Source of the DNA: UBA4781 sp963674975
Lineage (GTDB): Bacteria > Chloroflexota > Anaerolineae > Anaerolineales > Anaerolineaceae
Assembly: GCA_963674975.1 (NCBI GenBank)
Contig: OY771913.1
Location: 186,001 to 250,000 of the forward strand
Length of the DNA: 64,000 nucleotides
Reading direction: 5' to 3'
The notes below the pieces were generated by a model. That model had not been told where the DNA came from and ran no database searches. It worked only from the letters and a program-made list of their open reading frames with translations. Shown piece by piece: positions 50,759-59,530 of the stretch; position 1 is the first letter of the stretch; the number at the start of each line of letters is the position of its first letter. The position numbers and the translations under genes are program-made.

Positions 50759-51004
50759 ATGGCAGATTGGATGAAAATAATGGGAAGAAGAGATAGCGCT
50801 GAAACCGCAAAACAAAGATTAAAGCTGGTTCTCATTAATGATCGTACAAATCTAAATGCGCGAGTTCTGGAAGAGATGAAAGATGAATTGATCGAAGTAA
50901 TTTCCAGACATGTTTCCATTGACGCAACAGAAGTTCAAATTACGATGAAGCATGAGGGTAGGGAGCAGCGTTTGATTTGTGATATTCCTGTAATGCCAAA
51001 GTAA
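50759..51004 (+). CDS. minE: Cell division topological specificity factor MinE
   Basis: An 81-residue protein. It has the anti-MinCD region (SAETAKQRLKLVLINDRTNL) and a topological-specificity domain (ARVLEEMKDELIEVISRHVSI). MinE stimulates MinD ATPase and causes pole-to-pole oscillation. Its presence shows an oscillating MinCDE system rather than a DivIVA-anchored one. It ends five bases before rodA. Confidence 0.93.
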   Translation: MADWMKIMGRRDSAETAKQRLKLVLINDRTNLNARVLEEMKDELIEVISRHVSIDATEVQITMKHEGREQRLICDIPVMPK

Positions 51005-51009
51005 AGAAT

Positions 51010-52104
51010 ATGCGAAGAAACATTTGGCGTAATTTTGACTTTTTCTTGTTTGGGGCGGTCATCTTCATGTGTATTTTCGGCATCATCATGATCCAATCTG
51101 CAATTGCCGGAAATGAGGAACTGGAAACATCTCCAAGAAGGCAGGCTCTTTTTGTCGCAGCGGGAATTGTGCTGGTGATCATAATGGCAGCCATTGATTA
51201 TCATCTGTGGGCATCTATCGCCAAATTTATCTACGTTTTCGCATTTGTAGCACTTCTTGTGATTTATGTGTACGGAGAAGCGCGTTTTGGTTCAGCACGC
51301 TGGATCGATACTGGATTGATCCTGATCCAGCCTTCAGAAATTGTGAAGATCTTGATGATCATGGTTCTGGCAGATCATTTTGACCGGACAAAAGATGATG
51401 AAAAAAATATGCATTGGATTGGGCGCAGCTTCTTATTGACATTTGGTATTGTAGTCTGGATCTTGCTGCAGCCCAATTTATCCACTTCGATCGTGATCTT
51501 CGTGATCTGGTTCGCGATGCTGTGGATCTCTGGACTGCCGGTAAAATATCTTGCTATCCTGGCGGTAGTTGGGATTCTTCTTATCGCGGTTGCTTTCCCG
51601 TTTCTTGAAGACTATCAACAAGCTAGAATATTGAATTATTTATTTCCCAATCCGGATGCAAGTTACGGTGAAGAATACAACATTCAGCAGTCCAAGATCG
51701 CAATTGGGGCAGGTGGCTGGTTTGGAGAGGGCTACGGGCAGGGAACACAGGTGCAGCTGCGATTTATGAAAGTAAGGCACACCGATTTCATCTTCTCGGT
51801 TGTAGCAGAGGAATTTGGATTCGTAGGAGCCATGGCAGTTATTGGGTTGATGATATTCATCATTTTACGCTGTTTGCGTATAGCACAGACTGCTTCTGAT
51901 AATTATGGGTCACTGCTGGCGTTTGGATATTCCGCAATGCTTTTCTTCCAGGTCGCTGTGAACGTTGGAGTGAATCTCAACCTGATTCCGGTTTCTGGTT
52001 TACCATTTCCTTTTCTCAGTTATGGAGGAAGCTCACTGATATCTACTATAATTGGAATTGGATTGGTAGAATCTGTTGCATTACGAAAGAAAATCATTGA
52101 ATAA
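51010..52104 (+). CDS. rodA: Peptidoglycan glycosyltransferase RodA (FtsW/RodA/SpoVE family)
   Basis: A 364-residue membrane protein with about ten helices. SEDS family signatures are GSARWIDTGLILIQPSEIVKI, VRHTDFIFSVVAEEFGFVG, and GLPFPFLSYGGSSLIS near the C-terminus. It polymerises lipid II into glycan strands. RodA rather than FtsW is favoured by the neighbouring mreBCD and PBP2 genes. Confidence 0.92.
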   Translation: MRRNIWRNFDFFLFGAVIFMCIFGIIMIQSAIAGNEELETSPRRQALFVAAGIVLVIIMAAIDYHLWASIAKFIYVFAFVALLVIYVYGEARFGSARWIDTGLILIQPSEIVKILMIMVLADHFDRTKDDEKNMHWIGRSFLLTFGIVVWILLQPNLSTSIVIFVIWFAMLWISGLPVKYLAILAVVGILLIAVAFPFLEDYQQARILNYLFPNPDASYGEEYNIQQSKIAIGAGGWFGEGYGQGTQVQLRFMKVRHTDFIFSVVAEEFGFVGAMAVIGLMIFIILRCLRIAQTASDNYGSLLAFGYSAMLFFQVAVNVGVNLNLIPVSGLPFPFLSYGGSSLISTIIGIGLVESVALRKKIIE

Positions 52105-52113
52105 AGGAAATCT

Positions 52114-53607
52114 ATGGCACAAGAAATGAAACCTGTACGTGTTCGATTTGCTCCTTCTCCCACCGGGTATCTGCATTTGGGCAGCGCACGGACGGCATTA
52201 TACGATTATTTGATCGCGAGAAAGACCAATGGACAGTTCATTCTGCGTATTGAGGATACCGACCGCAAACGGCTGGTAGAAGGCGCAGAGCAGGAGATGA
52301 TGGATAATCTGCACTGGCTGGGGATGAACTGGGACGAAGGACCGGATGTGGGTGGTCCTTATGAACCTTACCGCCAATCAGACAGAAAACAGATTTACCA
52401 GGAATATGGTGAAAAACTGGTTGAAATGGGCTGTGCTTATTACTGTTTCTGCACACCGGAACGACTTGCAAAAGTTCGGGAAGAAAAACAAAAGAAAAAA
52501 GAGCCGCCGCATTATGATAGAACCTGCCGTTCCATTCCTCTTGAAGAGGCACGGGAGCGAATAGCCGCGGGCGAACCCTATGTACTGCGTTTTAAAACAC
52601 CGCTGGAAGGGACGACAGTTGTAAAAGACCTTTTACGCGGGGAGATCACTTTTGAAAACAAGACGCTGGATGACTATATTTTGATCAAATCGGACGGCTG
52701 GGCATTATATCACCTGGCGGCTGCAGTTGATGACCATTTGATGAAGATCACGCATGTGGTGCGCAGCTCCGAATGGCTGCCAACTTCACCTCTTCATTCC
52801 CTTATTCATCAAGCATTTGGATGGGAAGAACCTATCTGGGTACACCTTTCTGTGCTCCTGAAACCAAGCGGGAAAGGAAAAATGAGCAAGCGTGAAGCAG
52901 CAGAATTGAGCAGCGAAGGGCATTCCATCTTCATCAAAGACATGGCAAATCTGGGATATCTACCTGAAGCAGTGGTAAATTGGGTAGCGCTGATGGGTTG
53001 GAGTTATGATGATCATACTGAATTCTTCACCATGCAGGATCTTATTGAAAAATTCTCGCTGGAGAAATTAAATCCTTCACCCGCCGCAATAAATTTTTCA
53101 AAGCTAGATCACTTCAATAAACTGCATATTAAAACATTGAGTGATGTGAAACTGGCAGAACGCCTGCAACCTTATTATGAATCTGCGGGAATTCACGCTG
53201 AATTACCCCTACTGGAAAAGTTAGCCCCGATCATAAAAGAGCGCATTATCACGCTGGACGAAGCTGTTGAGATGACGCGCTTCTTCTTTACAGAAAAAGC
53301 AGCCTATACCACAGAGCGCATTCTTATGAATGGCTGCAGCAGTGAGGAAACCATTACCTGTGGCGAACTGGTATTGAGCGCACTGAATGAGCTGGAAGAT
53401 TGGTCAATAGAGAACCTTGATTTGGTAGTACGCGGTTTAATGGAAAAAGCCGGAAAGAACCCACGGCAGTTTCTGGGCTTCATACGCGAAGCTATCAGCG
53501 GGCAGAAAATCACCCCACCGCTTTTCGAATCCATGGAGATTTTGGGAAAAGAAGTAGTGCTGCAGCGGCTGAAAGATGCCCTTGAATTTATAAAAGCTAG
53601 TTTCTAG
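52114..53607 (+). CDS. gltX: Glutamate--tRNA ligase
   Basis: A 497-residue class I synthetase. The HIGH-type motif is RFAPSPTGYLHLGSARTAL near residue 10. The KMSKR motif is GKGKMSKREAAEL near 250, with a C-terminal anticodon domain. It charges tRNA-Glu with glutamate. In Chloroflexota-type bacteria it often also charges tRNA-Gln, which GatCAB then amidates. The next gene is tRNA-Gln(CTG), 52 bases downstream. Confidence 0.95.
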   Translation: MAQEMKPVRVRFAPSPTGYLHLGSARTALYDYLIARKTNGQFILRIEDTDRKRLVEGAEQEMMDNLHWLGMNWDEGPDVGGPYEPYRQSDRKQIYQEYGEKLVEMGCAYYCFCTPERLAKVREEKQKKKEPPHYDRTCRSIPLEEARERIAAGEPYVLRFKTPLEGTTVVKDLLRGEITFENKTLDDYILIKSDGWALYHLAAAVDDHLMKITHVVRSSEWLPTSPLHSLIHQAFGWEEPIWVHLSVLLKPSGKGKMSKREAAELSSEGHSIFIKDMANLGYLPEAVVNWVALMGWSYDDHTEFFTMQDLIEKFSLEKLNPSPAAINFSKLDHFNKLHIKTLSDVKLAERLQPYYESAGIHAELPLLEKLAPIIKERIITLDEAVEMTRFFFTEKAAYTTERILMNGCSSEETITCGELVLSALNELEDWSIENLDLVVRGLMEKAGKNPRQFLGFIREAISGQKITPPLFESMEILGKEVVLQRLKDALEFIKASF

Positions 53608-53659
53608 CAGGGAATCGCAAAATGCGGTGAATAGTGGTAAAATAATCCGCGCGAGCAAT

Positions 53660-53730
53660 TGGGGGCTCGTCTAACGGCAGGACAGCAGACTCTGAATCTG
53701 TTAGTAGAGGTTCGAATCCTTTGCCCCCAG
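53660..53730 (+). tRNA. tRNA-Gln (anticodon CTG)
   Basis: Acceptor stem TGGGGGC...GCCCCCA, anticodon loop CTCTGAA giving CTG, and T-arm AGAGG-TTCGAAT-CCTTT. It is 71 nt long and CCA is not encoded. It lies just downstream of gltX. Confidence 0.92.
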
Positions 53731-53732
53731 CT

Positions 53733-53766
53733 AAAAGACTTTCTTTATAATATAAGAAGGTCTTTT
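53733..53766 (+). terminator. Intrinsic terminator after tRNA-Gln
   Basis: AAAAGAC and TTCTT (53733-53745) pair with AAGAA and GTCTTTT (53754-53766) with a T-tail to 53769. It ends the gltX/tRNA transcript. Confidence 0.7.
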
Positions 53767-53901
53767 TTATTCTTCTACTGAAGAATACTATATGCTGTAA
53801 TTAACTCAGTGCATGAAATATGATCAATACAATATTGGATACTTATTCAATGTATCAAATCATCAGCCGTTTATAATGGAAGAGTAAGATGAGGTGAAAT
53901 A

Positions 53902-54147
53902 ATGGAAAATATTTATAAAATCATTGTCTTTGCAGTAATAATTTTGTTACTCATCTTCTTTTTCGTATTTCGAAAGAAATATCCACGCAACAAGCGCTTT
54001 ACAAATTACGAACTGCTGGGAATTATGCTGGTGATCGTCAGCATGTTCTTCAGCGACGCCAACCGCTATCTTGGATATGGGATCATGGGGGCAGGGATCA
54101 TCATTGCGGTGTACGCTGCAGTGCGCGAAAATAGAAGAAAACTATAA
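53902..54147 (+). CDS. Small membrane protein of unknown function
   Basis: An 81-residue protein with three hydrophobic helices (about 7-25, 38-52 and 58-73), separated by basic loops (RKKYPRNKRF). No family is recognised. GAGGTGAAAT precedes the ATG. It is convergent with pckA, which ends 10 bases away. Confidence 0.6.
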   Translation: MENIYKIIVFAVIILLLIFFFVFRKKYPRNKRFTNYELLGIMLVIVSMFFSDANRYLGYGIMGAGIIIAVYAAVRENRRKL

Positions 54148-54157
54148 AGAATTGACC

Positions 54158-55660
54158 TTAGATCGACAAAGCCGCAAAATTTTCTAAATAGAGTTCGCGC
54201 TCATGGATCAATTGATGAGCGATCTGCTCATATTCTTCTTTTCTTCCCTGCTGTTTGTATAACTTGAACGGATTCAACAACTCGGGATCATCGAACCCGG
54301 GCAGGATGGCAGCGATCTCATAATGGAATAAGGGATCTTCTTTCCAGTGTATGGAATGATTGATAATGCCTTCGATGACCGCAGAACTATGTCTGATCTT
54401 TACTTTTTTTGAGCGCGGATCGGAATCATGCCCGCCAACACGCCCGGTATTCAGCAGATAAACTTCGATATCGGGAATAGTCTGCAACAATTCATGGAAA
54501 CGGTTTGCCTGCAAAGCATCGTCCATGGTGAAGAATGGATTGGTGCCCGGAACGCGCAGGGATTTACCGGCTTCTGATTTGCCGCCTGCCGATGTGCCGG
54601 TAGTCTCTCCCAGCATGAAGTACTGTGCTGCCTGTTGAGCGTTCAAACGCGCCACGGCAGGGATGATGTTGAAGTTGCGGTTAAGCAAAAAGATATATTT
54701 CACAGGGGGTAGATCCGTTGGGTTACGATGCGGAATGGCATTCAATTGAAAAGTACCCCGACCATTGGTTGTACTGGAGCCGTCCATGAAATCGATGCTG
54801 CCATCATCTTTAATGACCACGTTTTCAAGCCATGAATTCTGCTGTGTTAGTGCTTTATAAATGGTCGGTTCATCATCGCAATCCAGACCATATGTTTTTG
54901 CAAAACAACCATTTTCAGTGGCAAATACCTTACCGGACGGAAAGAGAGCGCAAAAATCGTCCTGTACAGGCAGACTGCCCAGCTGCTGTCGAAAAGTAGT
55001 GGTTGTTTTCCCGGTTCCAGAAAGACCGATGATCAAAGCCAGTTCATCACGACCAGCCAGATTGGGGAACACCTTGCAGCCGGAATGCAGCGCCAATCCG
55101 CCCTGCTGGTAGATCCAGTGATTCCACATGCGCAGACCGCCTTTTTTGGATTCACCGAAATAATCCGAACCCAGTACACGGGTGGTCCAGTTTTCCAGGT
55201 CGACCGCGATCAGGCGCTGGTTTGGATAACCAGATGCGGGAAGATCGGGAGTGATGATGATCGTAAACATGGCTTCAAATGAGTCATCAGGTGGAAAGTA
55301 GAGCTGCTGCTGCATGGCGGCGATATTGGCATGAGAACGCTCCACAATCAGCCTGCAGCCCATGTGAAAATCAGGGTCAGGACCGATATAGCCTTCTACG
55401 GCGATCATATCATGACCTGCGATGTAGTCATCCTGAAGAGCAGCAATCTTTTCATAATCAACACGGCTGATGGAAGGTTTCTCCTGTGGATCATCACAGA
55501 CAAAGAAGGTTGATTCGCTGGAACGAGCAGTCACTTTAGTGAAGATGGAAAAATTACCTTTATTGGTGCGATTCGCGCAGGGAATACCAGCCATCATCGT
55601 GCGAAATCCTGCTTGAGTGGGGTTCAAATTATAGGAAAGTGCTTTTGGGTAAAAATTCAT
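54158..55660 (-). CDS. pckA: Phosphoenolpyruvate carboxykinase (ATP)
   Basis: A 500-residue protein. The kinase-1a P-loop is GLSGTGKTTTTFRQQL near 230, the metal/substrate motif is ENGCFAKTYGLD, and the oxaloacetate region includes YIFLLNRNFNIIPAVARL. The enzyme converts oxaloacetate plus ATP to phosphoenolpyruvate plus CO2 in gluconeogenesis. Its full length is slightly shorter than usual (about 520-540), and the N-terminal region with RTMMAGIPCANRTNKGN is divergent. It is a single-gene unit. Confidence 0.92.
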   Translation of the reverse strand: MNFYPKALSYNLNPTQAGFRTMMAGIPCANRTNKGNFSIFTKVTARSSESTFFVCDDPQEKPSISRVDYEKIAALQDDYIAGHDMIAVEGYIGPDPDFHMGCRLIVERSHANIAAMQQQLYFPPDDSFEAMFTIIITPDLPASGYPNQRLIAVDLENWTTRVLGSDYFGESKKGGLRMWNHWIYQQGGLALHSGCKVFPNLAGRDELALIIGLSGTGKTTTTFRQQLGSLPVQDDFCALFPSGKVFATENGCFAKTYGLDCDDEPTIYKALTQQNSWLENVVIKDDGSIDFMDGSSTTNGRGTFQLNAIPHRNPTDLPPVKYIFLLNRNFNIIPAVARLNAQQAAQYFMLGETTGTSAGGKSEAGKSLRVPGTNPFFTMDDALQANRFHELLQTIPDIEVYLLNTGRVGGHDSDPRSKKVKIRHSSAVIEGIINHSIHWKEDPLFHYEIAAILPGFDDPELLNPFKLYKQQGRKEEYEQIAHQLIHERELYLENFAALSI

Positions 55661-55739
55661 ATTGAATACTTTTTTCCTGATTTCTTGTTGATAGTTTATT
55701 CAGAAAATCAACGTATAAGAATTCTATGATACAATGCTG

Positions 55740-55908
55740 AAAGAGTGCATCTTCGAGTCTCTTAATCTACGACGACAAATGTTATGGTTCTGAGACCGTT
55801 TAGGGTGTACGTGGAAACGCGTATGCCTCCCTGATTGGAAAGGAGATGTGCATGGATAACCGCATGGAATTATCCTGCCTGGAACGCCTTTCCAAGGGCG
55901 TTTTTTTT
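55740..55908 (+). ncRNA. Structured leader RNA with terminator, candidate Moco-family riboswitch
   Basis: Between pckA and the ECF S-component gene a compact RNA can fold. It has a UACGUG-GAAA-CGCGUA hairpin with a GAAA tetraloop (near 55808-55823). It also has a UGC-CUCC...GGAG-AUGU-GCA arm and a closing GGUU/AACC helix. It ends in a terminator stem at 55883-55902 and a run of T. The string AAGGAGATGTGCATGG resembles the 3' part of molybdenum-cofactor (Moco) riboswitches as I recall them. Family membership is uncertain; a structured, transcription-controlling leader is well supported. Confidence 0.55.
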
Positions 55909-55929
55909 ATTTTCTGTTTTATGGAGTGA
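55852..55929 (+). CDS. Possible 25-residue leader peptide
   Basis: ATG at 55852 has AAGGAG six bases upstream and reads MDNRMELSCLERLSKGVFF (and six more residues) to a TGA at 55927-55929, just before the S-component start. The ribosome site coincides with the conserved part of the RNA, so this may be accidental. It overlaps the terminator, and its translation would affect that hairpin. Confidence 0.25.
   Translation: MDNRMELSCLERLSKGVFFIFCFME
55883..55908 (+). terminator. Intrinsic terminator in the ECF-operon leader
   Basis: AACGCCTT (55883-55890) and AAGGGCGTT (55894-55902), with a one-G bulge, are followed by T6. It lies between the leader RNA and the S-component gene and is a natural riboswitch expression platform. 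Confidence 0.75.
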
Positions 55930-55932
55930 AGT

Positions 55933-57291
55933 ATGAAGAAGAATTATTATTTCACCACCAAAGATCTCCTGTTCATTGCCGGTTTTTCTGCTATTGGAGG
56001 ACTGGCAAGCACCTATCTCAATATGGTGGGAGATTTCTTTCAATCCCTGCTTGGTTTTGCCGGAACAACACAATGGGCTGCCGGTATTCATATTTTATGG
56101 ATACTGCTGGCGGTGGGCATTGTCAATAAACCGGGAACCGCAGTATTGACGGGTATTCTTAAAGGGATCGTTGAATTATTGAGCGGAAATACACATGGAG
56201 TGCTGGTTCTGCTTGTGGATGTGGTGGCAGGATTGATCGTGGAACTTGTATTTTTCCTGCCAGTTCTAAGTAAATATCTAAAGAACATCATTGCGGGTGG
56301 GCTGGCAGCTATGTCGAATGTGTTCGTGTTCCAGATATTTGCCTCTGTGCCGGCTGATAGCCTGGCATTTTGGAGTATGCTTGCTGTTGCGGGTGTGGCG
56401 CTGTTATCCGGCGTACTTTTTGGCGGAATATTAAGCCAGGTCGTTTTGAAAAATATAGCAAAAACAGGAGTGATATCTCAAGAACTTGAAAAAAGCAAAA
56501 CAAAATGGGCACGATATGGATTTGTATTGCTAGGAGTTCTGGTCTTTGCAATCTCTGCTTATGTTTACATTCAGATATCTAAAGGAGAAGGTTCTGTTGC
56601 AATACTGGGCAACGTGGCGGAAAATCAGCACTTCAGCACAAAAGAAACAGATATTGATCCTGTCACCATCGAATCCAGTTTACAGGGGCAGGAAGGTACA
56701 TATACAGGGTATCCGCTTGAACAGGTTATTTTAGCTGCGGATCCAGGAGAAAACTCGGATTTGATTCTGGTAACAGCAACAGATGGATACAGCTTCTTTA
56801 TTACCATGGACGAGGTACAGACCAATCCCAATCTCATTCTGGTTGCAAGCGGAGAAGGTACAGATGCTTCCTACAGCATCGTTGGTGCTGAAAACAGCAA
56901 AGCCTGGGTGCGCGGTGTAGCAGAAATCGATGTTATCCAGAGCATACCTGTTCGGATATTTTATGAATCAAAAGCCGTAACAGAATTCAAGCCTCAAAAA
57001 TGGCAGTACGAAATGGACAGCGCTCGGATTAACCTTGCAGAGGGTTCAAAAAAATTGCAGGGAGTAGCAGTAAACAAAGTATTATCTCCCATAGATGACC
57101 CGGCAATTGCTTATTCAACGGTCAAGTTTTCCAACGCGGATGCTGATTATTCGATCGACTTATCTGCAATCCAGGAAGATGATTCGATCCGAATTTTCGT
57201 AAACATCACGGATTATAAAATGAAATATGTGATTGGAACGATACAAGGAGAAGTTTTCCTGGAGAATATTGAACGCATAGATCTACAATAA
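55933..57291 (+). CDS. ECF transporter S component (YkoE-like) fused to an extracellular molybdopterin-binding-like domain
   Basis: A 452-residue membrane protein. Residues 1-180 hold six hydrophobic helices and resemble YkoE: the match covers GTTQWAAGIHILWILLAVG, VNKPGTAVLTGILKGIVELL and a late LSGVLFGGILSQVV. An extra helix near 192-212 leads to an extracellular beta-rich domain with TGYPLEQVILAADPG, VTATDGYSFFITMDEV and AWVRGVAEIDVI. This resembles the sulfite-oxidase-type molybdopterin-binding fold. The S part binds the substrate; YkoE relatives transport thiamine precursors. The fused domain is unusual and suggests a larger cofactor or one bound outside. Confidence 0.75.
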   Translation: MKKNYYFTTKDLLFIAGFSAIGGLASTYLNMVGDFFQSLLGFAGTTQWAAGIHILWILLAVGIVNKPGTAVLTGILKGIVELLSGNTHGVLVLLVDVVAGLIVELVFFLPVLSKYLKNIIAGGLAAMSNVFVFQIFASVPADSLAFWSMLAVAGVALLSGVLFGGILSQVVLKNIAKTGVISQELEKSKTKWARYGFVLLGVLVFAISAYVYIQISKGEGSVAILGNVAENQHFSTKETDIDPVTIESSLQGQEGTYTGYPLEQVILAADPGENSDLILVTATDGYSFFITMDEVQTNPNLILVASGEGTDASYSIVGAENSKAWVRGVAEIDVIQSIPVRIFYESKAVTEFKPQKWQYEMDSARINLAEGSKKLQGVAVNKVLSPIDDPAIAYSTVKFSNADADYSIDLSAIQEDDSIRIFVNITDYKMKYVIGTIQGEVFLENIERIDLQ

Positions 57292-57296
57292 AAAAG

Positions 57297-58763
57297 ATGG
57301 ATATAGAAATTACTCATCTCTCTTATCGTTATAAAGAAGAAGGAAAGCCTGTTCTTCACGATATTAATTTGCATATTGATAAAGGAGAATGGCTTATGAT
57401 CAGTGGAGGTTCCGGAAGCGGAAAAACCACACTGGCGTATGCAATAGCAGGAATCCTCTTTCATCAGGAGATGGGAATTTATCAGGGTAATGTGCGTATA
57501 GGCAATAAATCCATTGAAGAAACACAACTTTATGAAATAGCCGATGCCGTTGGCTTTGTTCAACAAAACGCGGATGATCAATTTTGTACGTTGAATACGG
57601 CTGATGAACTGGCTTTCGGTTTAGAAAACCGCCGTGTCCCACCGGATGAAATGAGAAGGAGGATATCAGCGTCTCTGAAGATCACTAAGGCAGAAGAGCT
57701 TAATCAAAGGAATCTTTTCGAACTGTCAGGTGGTGAGAAGCAGAAAATTGCCATTGCCTCCATACTGGCTTTAAATCCTATGGTGCTGATATTGGATGAG
57801 CCAACTTCAAATCTCGATCAGAATTCAACACGTGCAATATTCAATGTACTGAATGACCTGCGAAAAACAAGGAAGTTAACGGTCATTATCATAGAACATA
57901 GGATTCAATACTTCAAAGACCTTTTTAAGCGCTGTGTGCATCTTGAAAACGGCGAAATTGTCTTTGATGGAAAAGTTGAAGAATCTCCGTTCTATACAAT
58001 CCCTGAAAAGCATTCTATTCGTGAAAGTAGTCTGGAATCTGATCGGAAGGAACCATCTTTAACTCTCCACAATTGGAATTACGAGAACGGAGATGGTTTC
58101 AAACTTGAAATTGGAGATCTAGAGATCAAGCAGGGGGAAATTATTGCGTTGATGGGGGAGAACGGTTCGGGAAAAACAACTTTTCTGAAAACGCTTCTCG
58201 GTATTTTAAAATGCAAGCAGGGGAAGATGGAATTCAGAGAAAAGAAAAGCACCGGTCCTGTTCGATTTGGATACGTTTTCCAGAATGCCGATGAGCAGAT
58301 CTTCATGAATTCGGTAAAAGATGAAATTGCCTACGGATTGAAAAATTACCACCTTGATGATGCGCTACATCAGGCAAGGTCAAGAGAGCTTCTGGAACTC
58401 TTTGGCTTGCAGAACAGGGAAAACGAGAATCCACACCAATTAAGTTATGGTGAAAAGAAAAGATTGAATTTAATATCCACACTGATCTTTTCACCATCTA
58501 TATTGCTACTGGATGAAATCTTCATAGGACAGGACATATTTCAGGTAAACTATATTCTGCGCAAATTAATGCAATTGCGAAAAATAGGTGTTACCATTAT
58601 AGCGGCTATCCATGACCCGGCATTGATGAAACAGATGGCAGATCGCATTCTCTTTATAGAGGATGGCAGCTTGCGATTCTGCCTACCAACGCAGCAAGCG
58701 GTCATTTGGTGGCAAGTGAATGGGTACAGGGATTTTTTACCGGAGAAGGAATCGGGGGCATGA
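57297..58763 (+). CDS. ECF transporter ATPase, fused double ATP-binding protein
   Basis: A 488-residue protein with two ABC domains. The first has Walker A SGGSGSGKTTLAYAIAG, signature LSGGEKQKIAIAS and Walker B MVLILDEPTSNLD. The second has Walker A GENGSGKTTFLKTLLG, a variant signature LSYGEKKRLNL and Walker B ILLLDEIFIGQD. This EcfA-A' fusion is like YkoD. It drives import with the S and T components. It starts five bases after the S-component gene and overlaps the T-component start by four bases. Confidence 0.9.
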   Translation: MDIEITHLSYRYKEEGKPVLHDINLHIDKGEWLMISGGSGSGKTTLAYAIAGILFHQEMGIYQGNVRIGNKSIEETQLYEIADAVGFVQQNADDQFCTLNTADELAFGLENRRVPPDEMRRRISASLKITKAEELNQRNLFELSGGEKQKIAIASILALNPMVLILDEPTSNLDQNSTRAIFNVLNDLRKTRKLTVIIIEHRIQYFKDLFKRCVHLENGEIVFDGKVEESPFYTIPEKHSIRESSLESDRKEPSLTLHNWNYENGDGFKLEIGDLEIKQGEIIALMGENGSGKTTFLKTLLGILKCKQGKMEFREKKSTGPVRFGYVFQNADEQIFMNSVKDEIAYGLKNYHLDDALHQARSRELLELFGLQNRENENPHQLSYGEKKRLNLISTLIFSPSILLLDEIFIGQDIFQVNYILRKLMQLRKIGVTIIAAIHDPALMKQMADRILFIEDGSLRFCLPTQQAVIWWQVNGYRDFLPEKESGA

Positions 58764-59530
58764 GAAAGATCTCCTACCTCCCTGCTACAACATTGATGCA
58801 CAACCTGCACCCATTCACAAAATTCATCCTTCTTTTGGGAATCAGTATTTGCGTTTTCTTTATTTCTTCTCCTTTTTCCATGATTGTTTTATTTAGCCTG
58901 TTAATTCTTTGCTTTTTCTTTGTAAGTAAGAATCCATTTGATTATCTGGGGATGCGAACAACAATTCTTACAGCTCTATCGATTGGATTAATCCAGATCC
59001 TTTTCTTTCATCAGGGTAAAGCAATTATCCATTTTGGGGGTTTCTCTATTACGGATGCGGCAATTCAGAGGGCTGTTTTTATATCTCTCCGATTTCTCAT
59101 TATTGTATTCAGCAGTTATCTTTTTATCCTGACAACATCCCCTTCAGATTTTGCCTATGCATTTATGCAGATGGGGATTCCATATCGCTACGCGTTCATG
59201 GTAATCACTTCCATGCGGCTTGTCCCAATTCTTTCAATTGATGGAGAAAGGATCATCATTGCGCAGAAAATGCGCGGAGCAAGCTTCGATGCGAGAAAAC
59301 CGGGACAGCTTTTTTACCATACAGGAATCTTTGTCAGTGGAGTACTCTATTCATTGTTTGATAGGGTGAATAAGCTCGCAATTTCCATGGAAAGCCGTAG
59401 TTTTGGAAGATATAGGACTCGCACATATCAAAGACCCATCCATTTCACATATTTTGATGGAATTGCTGCGGGATTAGTTTTTTTACTATCCTTTTTATTC
59501 AATTATCTGGAGATGAAAGGAATTCTATGA
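58760..59530 (+). CDS. ECF transporter transmembrane T component
   Basis: About 256 residues from ATG 58760, which overlaps the ATPase stop as ATGA. The frame is open to 58706. The protein has about five to six hydrophobic helices. The coupling-helix region with RMRGASF-type AQKMRGASFDAR and SMRLVPILSIDGERI is present, and the C-terminal AISMESRSFG matches EcfT. It is the energy-coupling permease that links the ATPases to the S component. It overlaps the next gene by four bases. Confidence 0.88.
   Translation: MRKISYLPATTLMHNLHPFTKFILLLGISICVFFISSPFSMIVLFSLLILCFFFVSKNPFDYLGMRTTILTALSIGLIQILFFHQGKAIIHFGGFSITDAAIQRAVFISLRFLIIVFSSYLFILTTSPSDFAYAFMQMGIPYRYAFMVITSMRLVPILSIDGERIIIAQKMRGASFDARKPGQLFYHTGIFVSGVLYSLFDRVNKLAISMESRSFGRYRTRTYQRPIHFTYFDGIAAGLVFLLSFLFNYLEMKGIL

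Noticed and set aside
55740..55908. TPP riboswitch upstream of the YkoE-like gene
   Set aside because: CTGAGA occurs but the second conserved half of a TPP element is absent, and the hairpins do not fit that fold.
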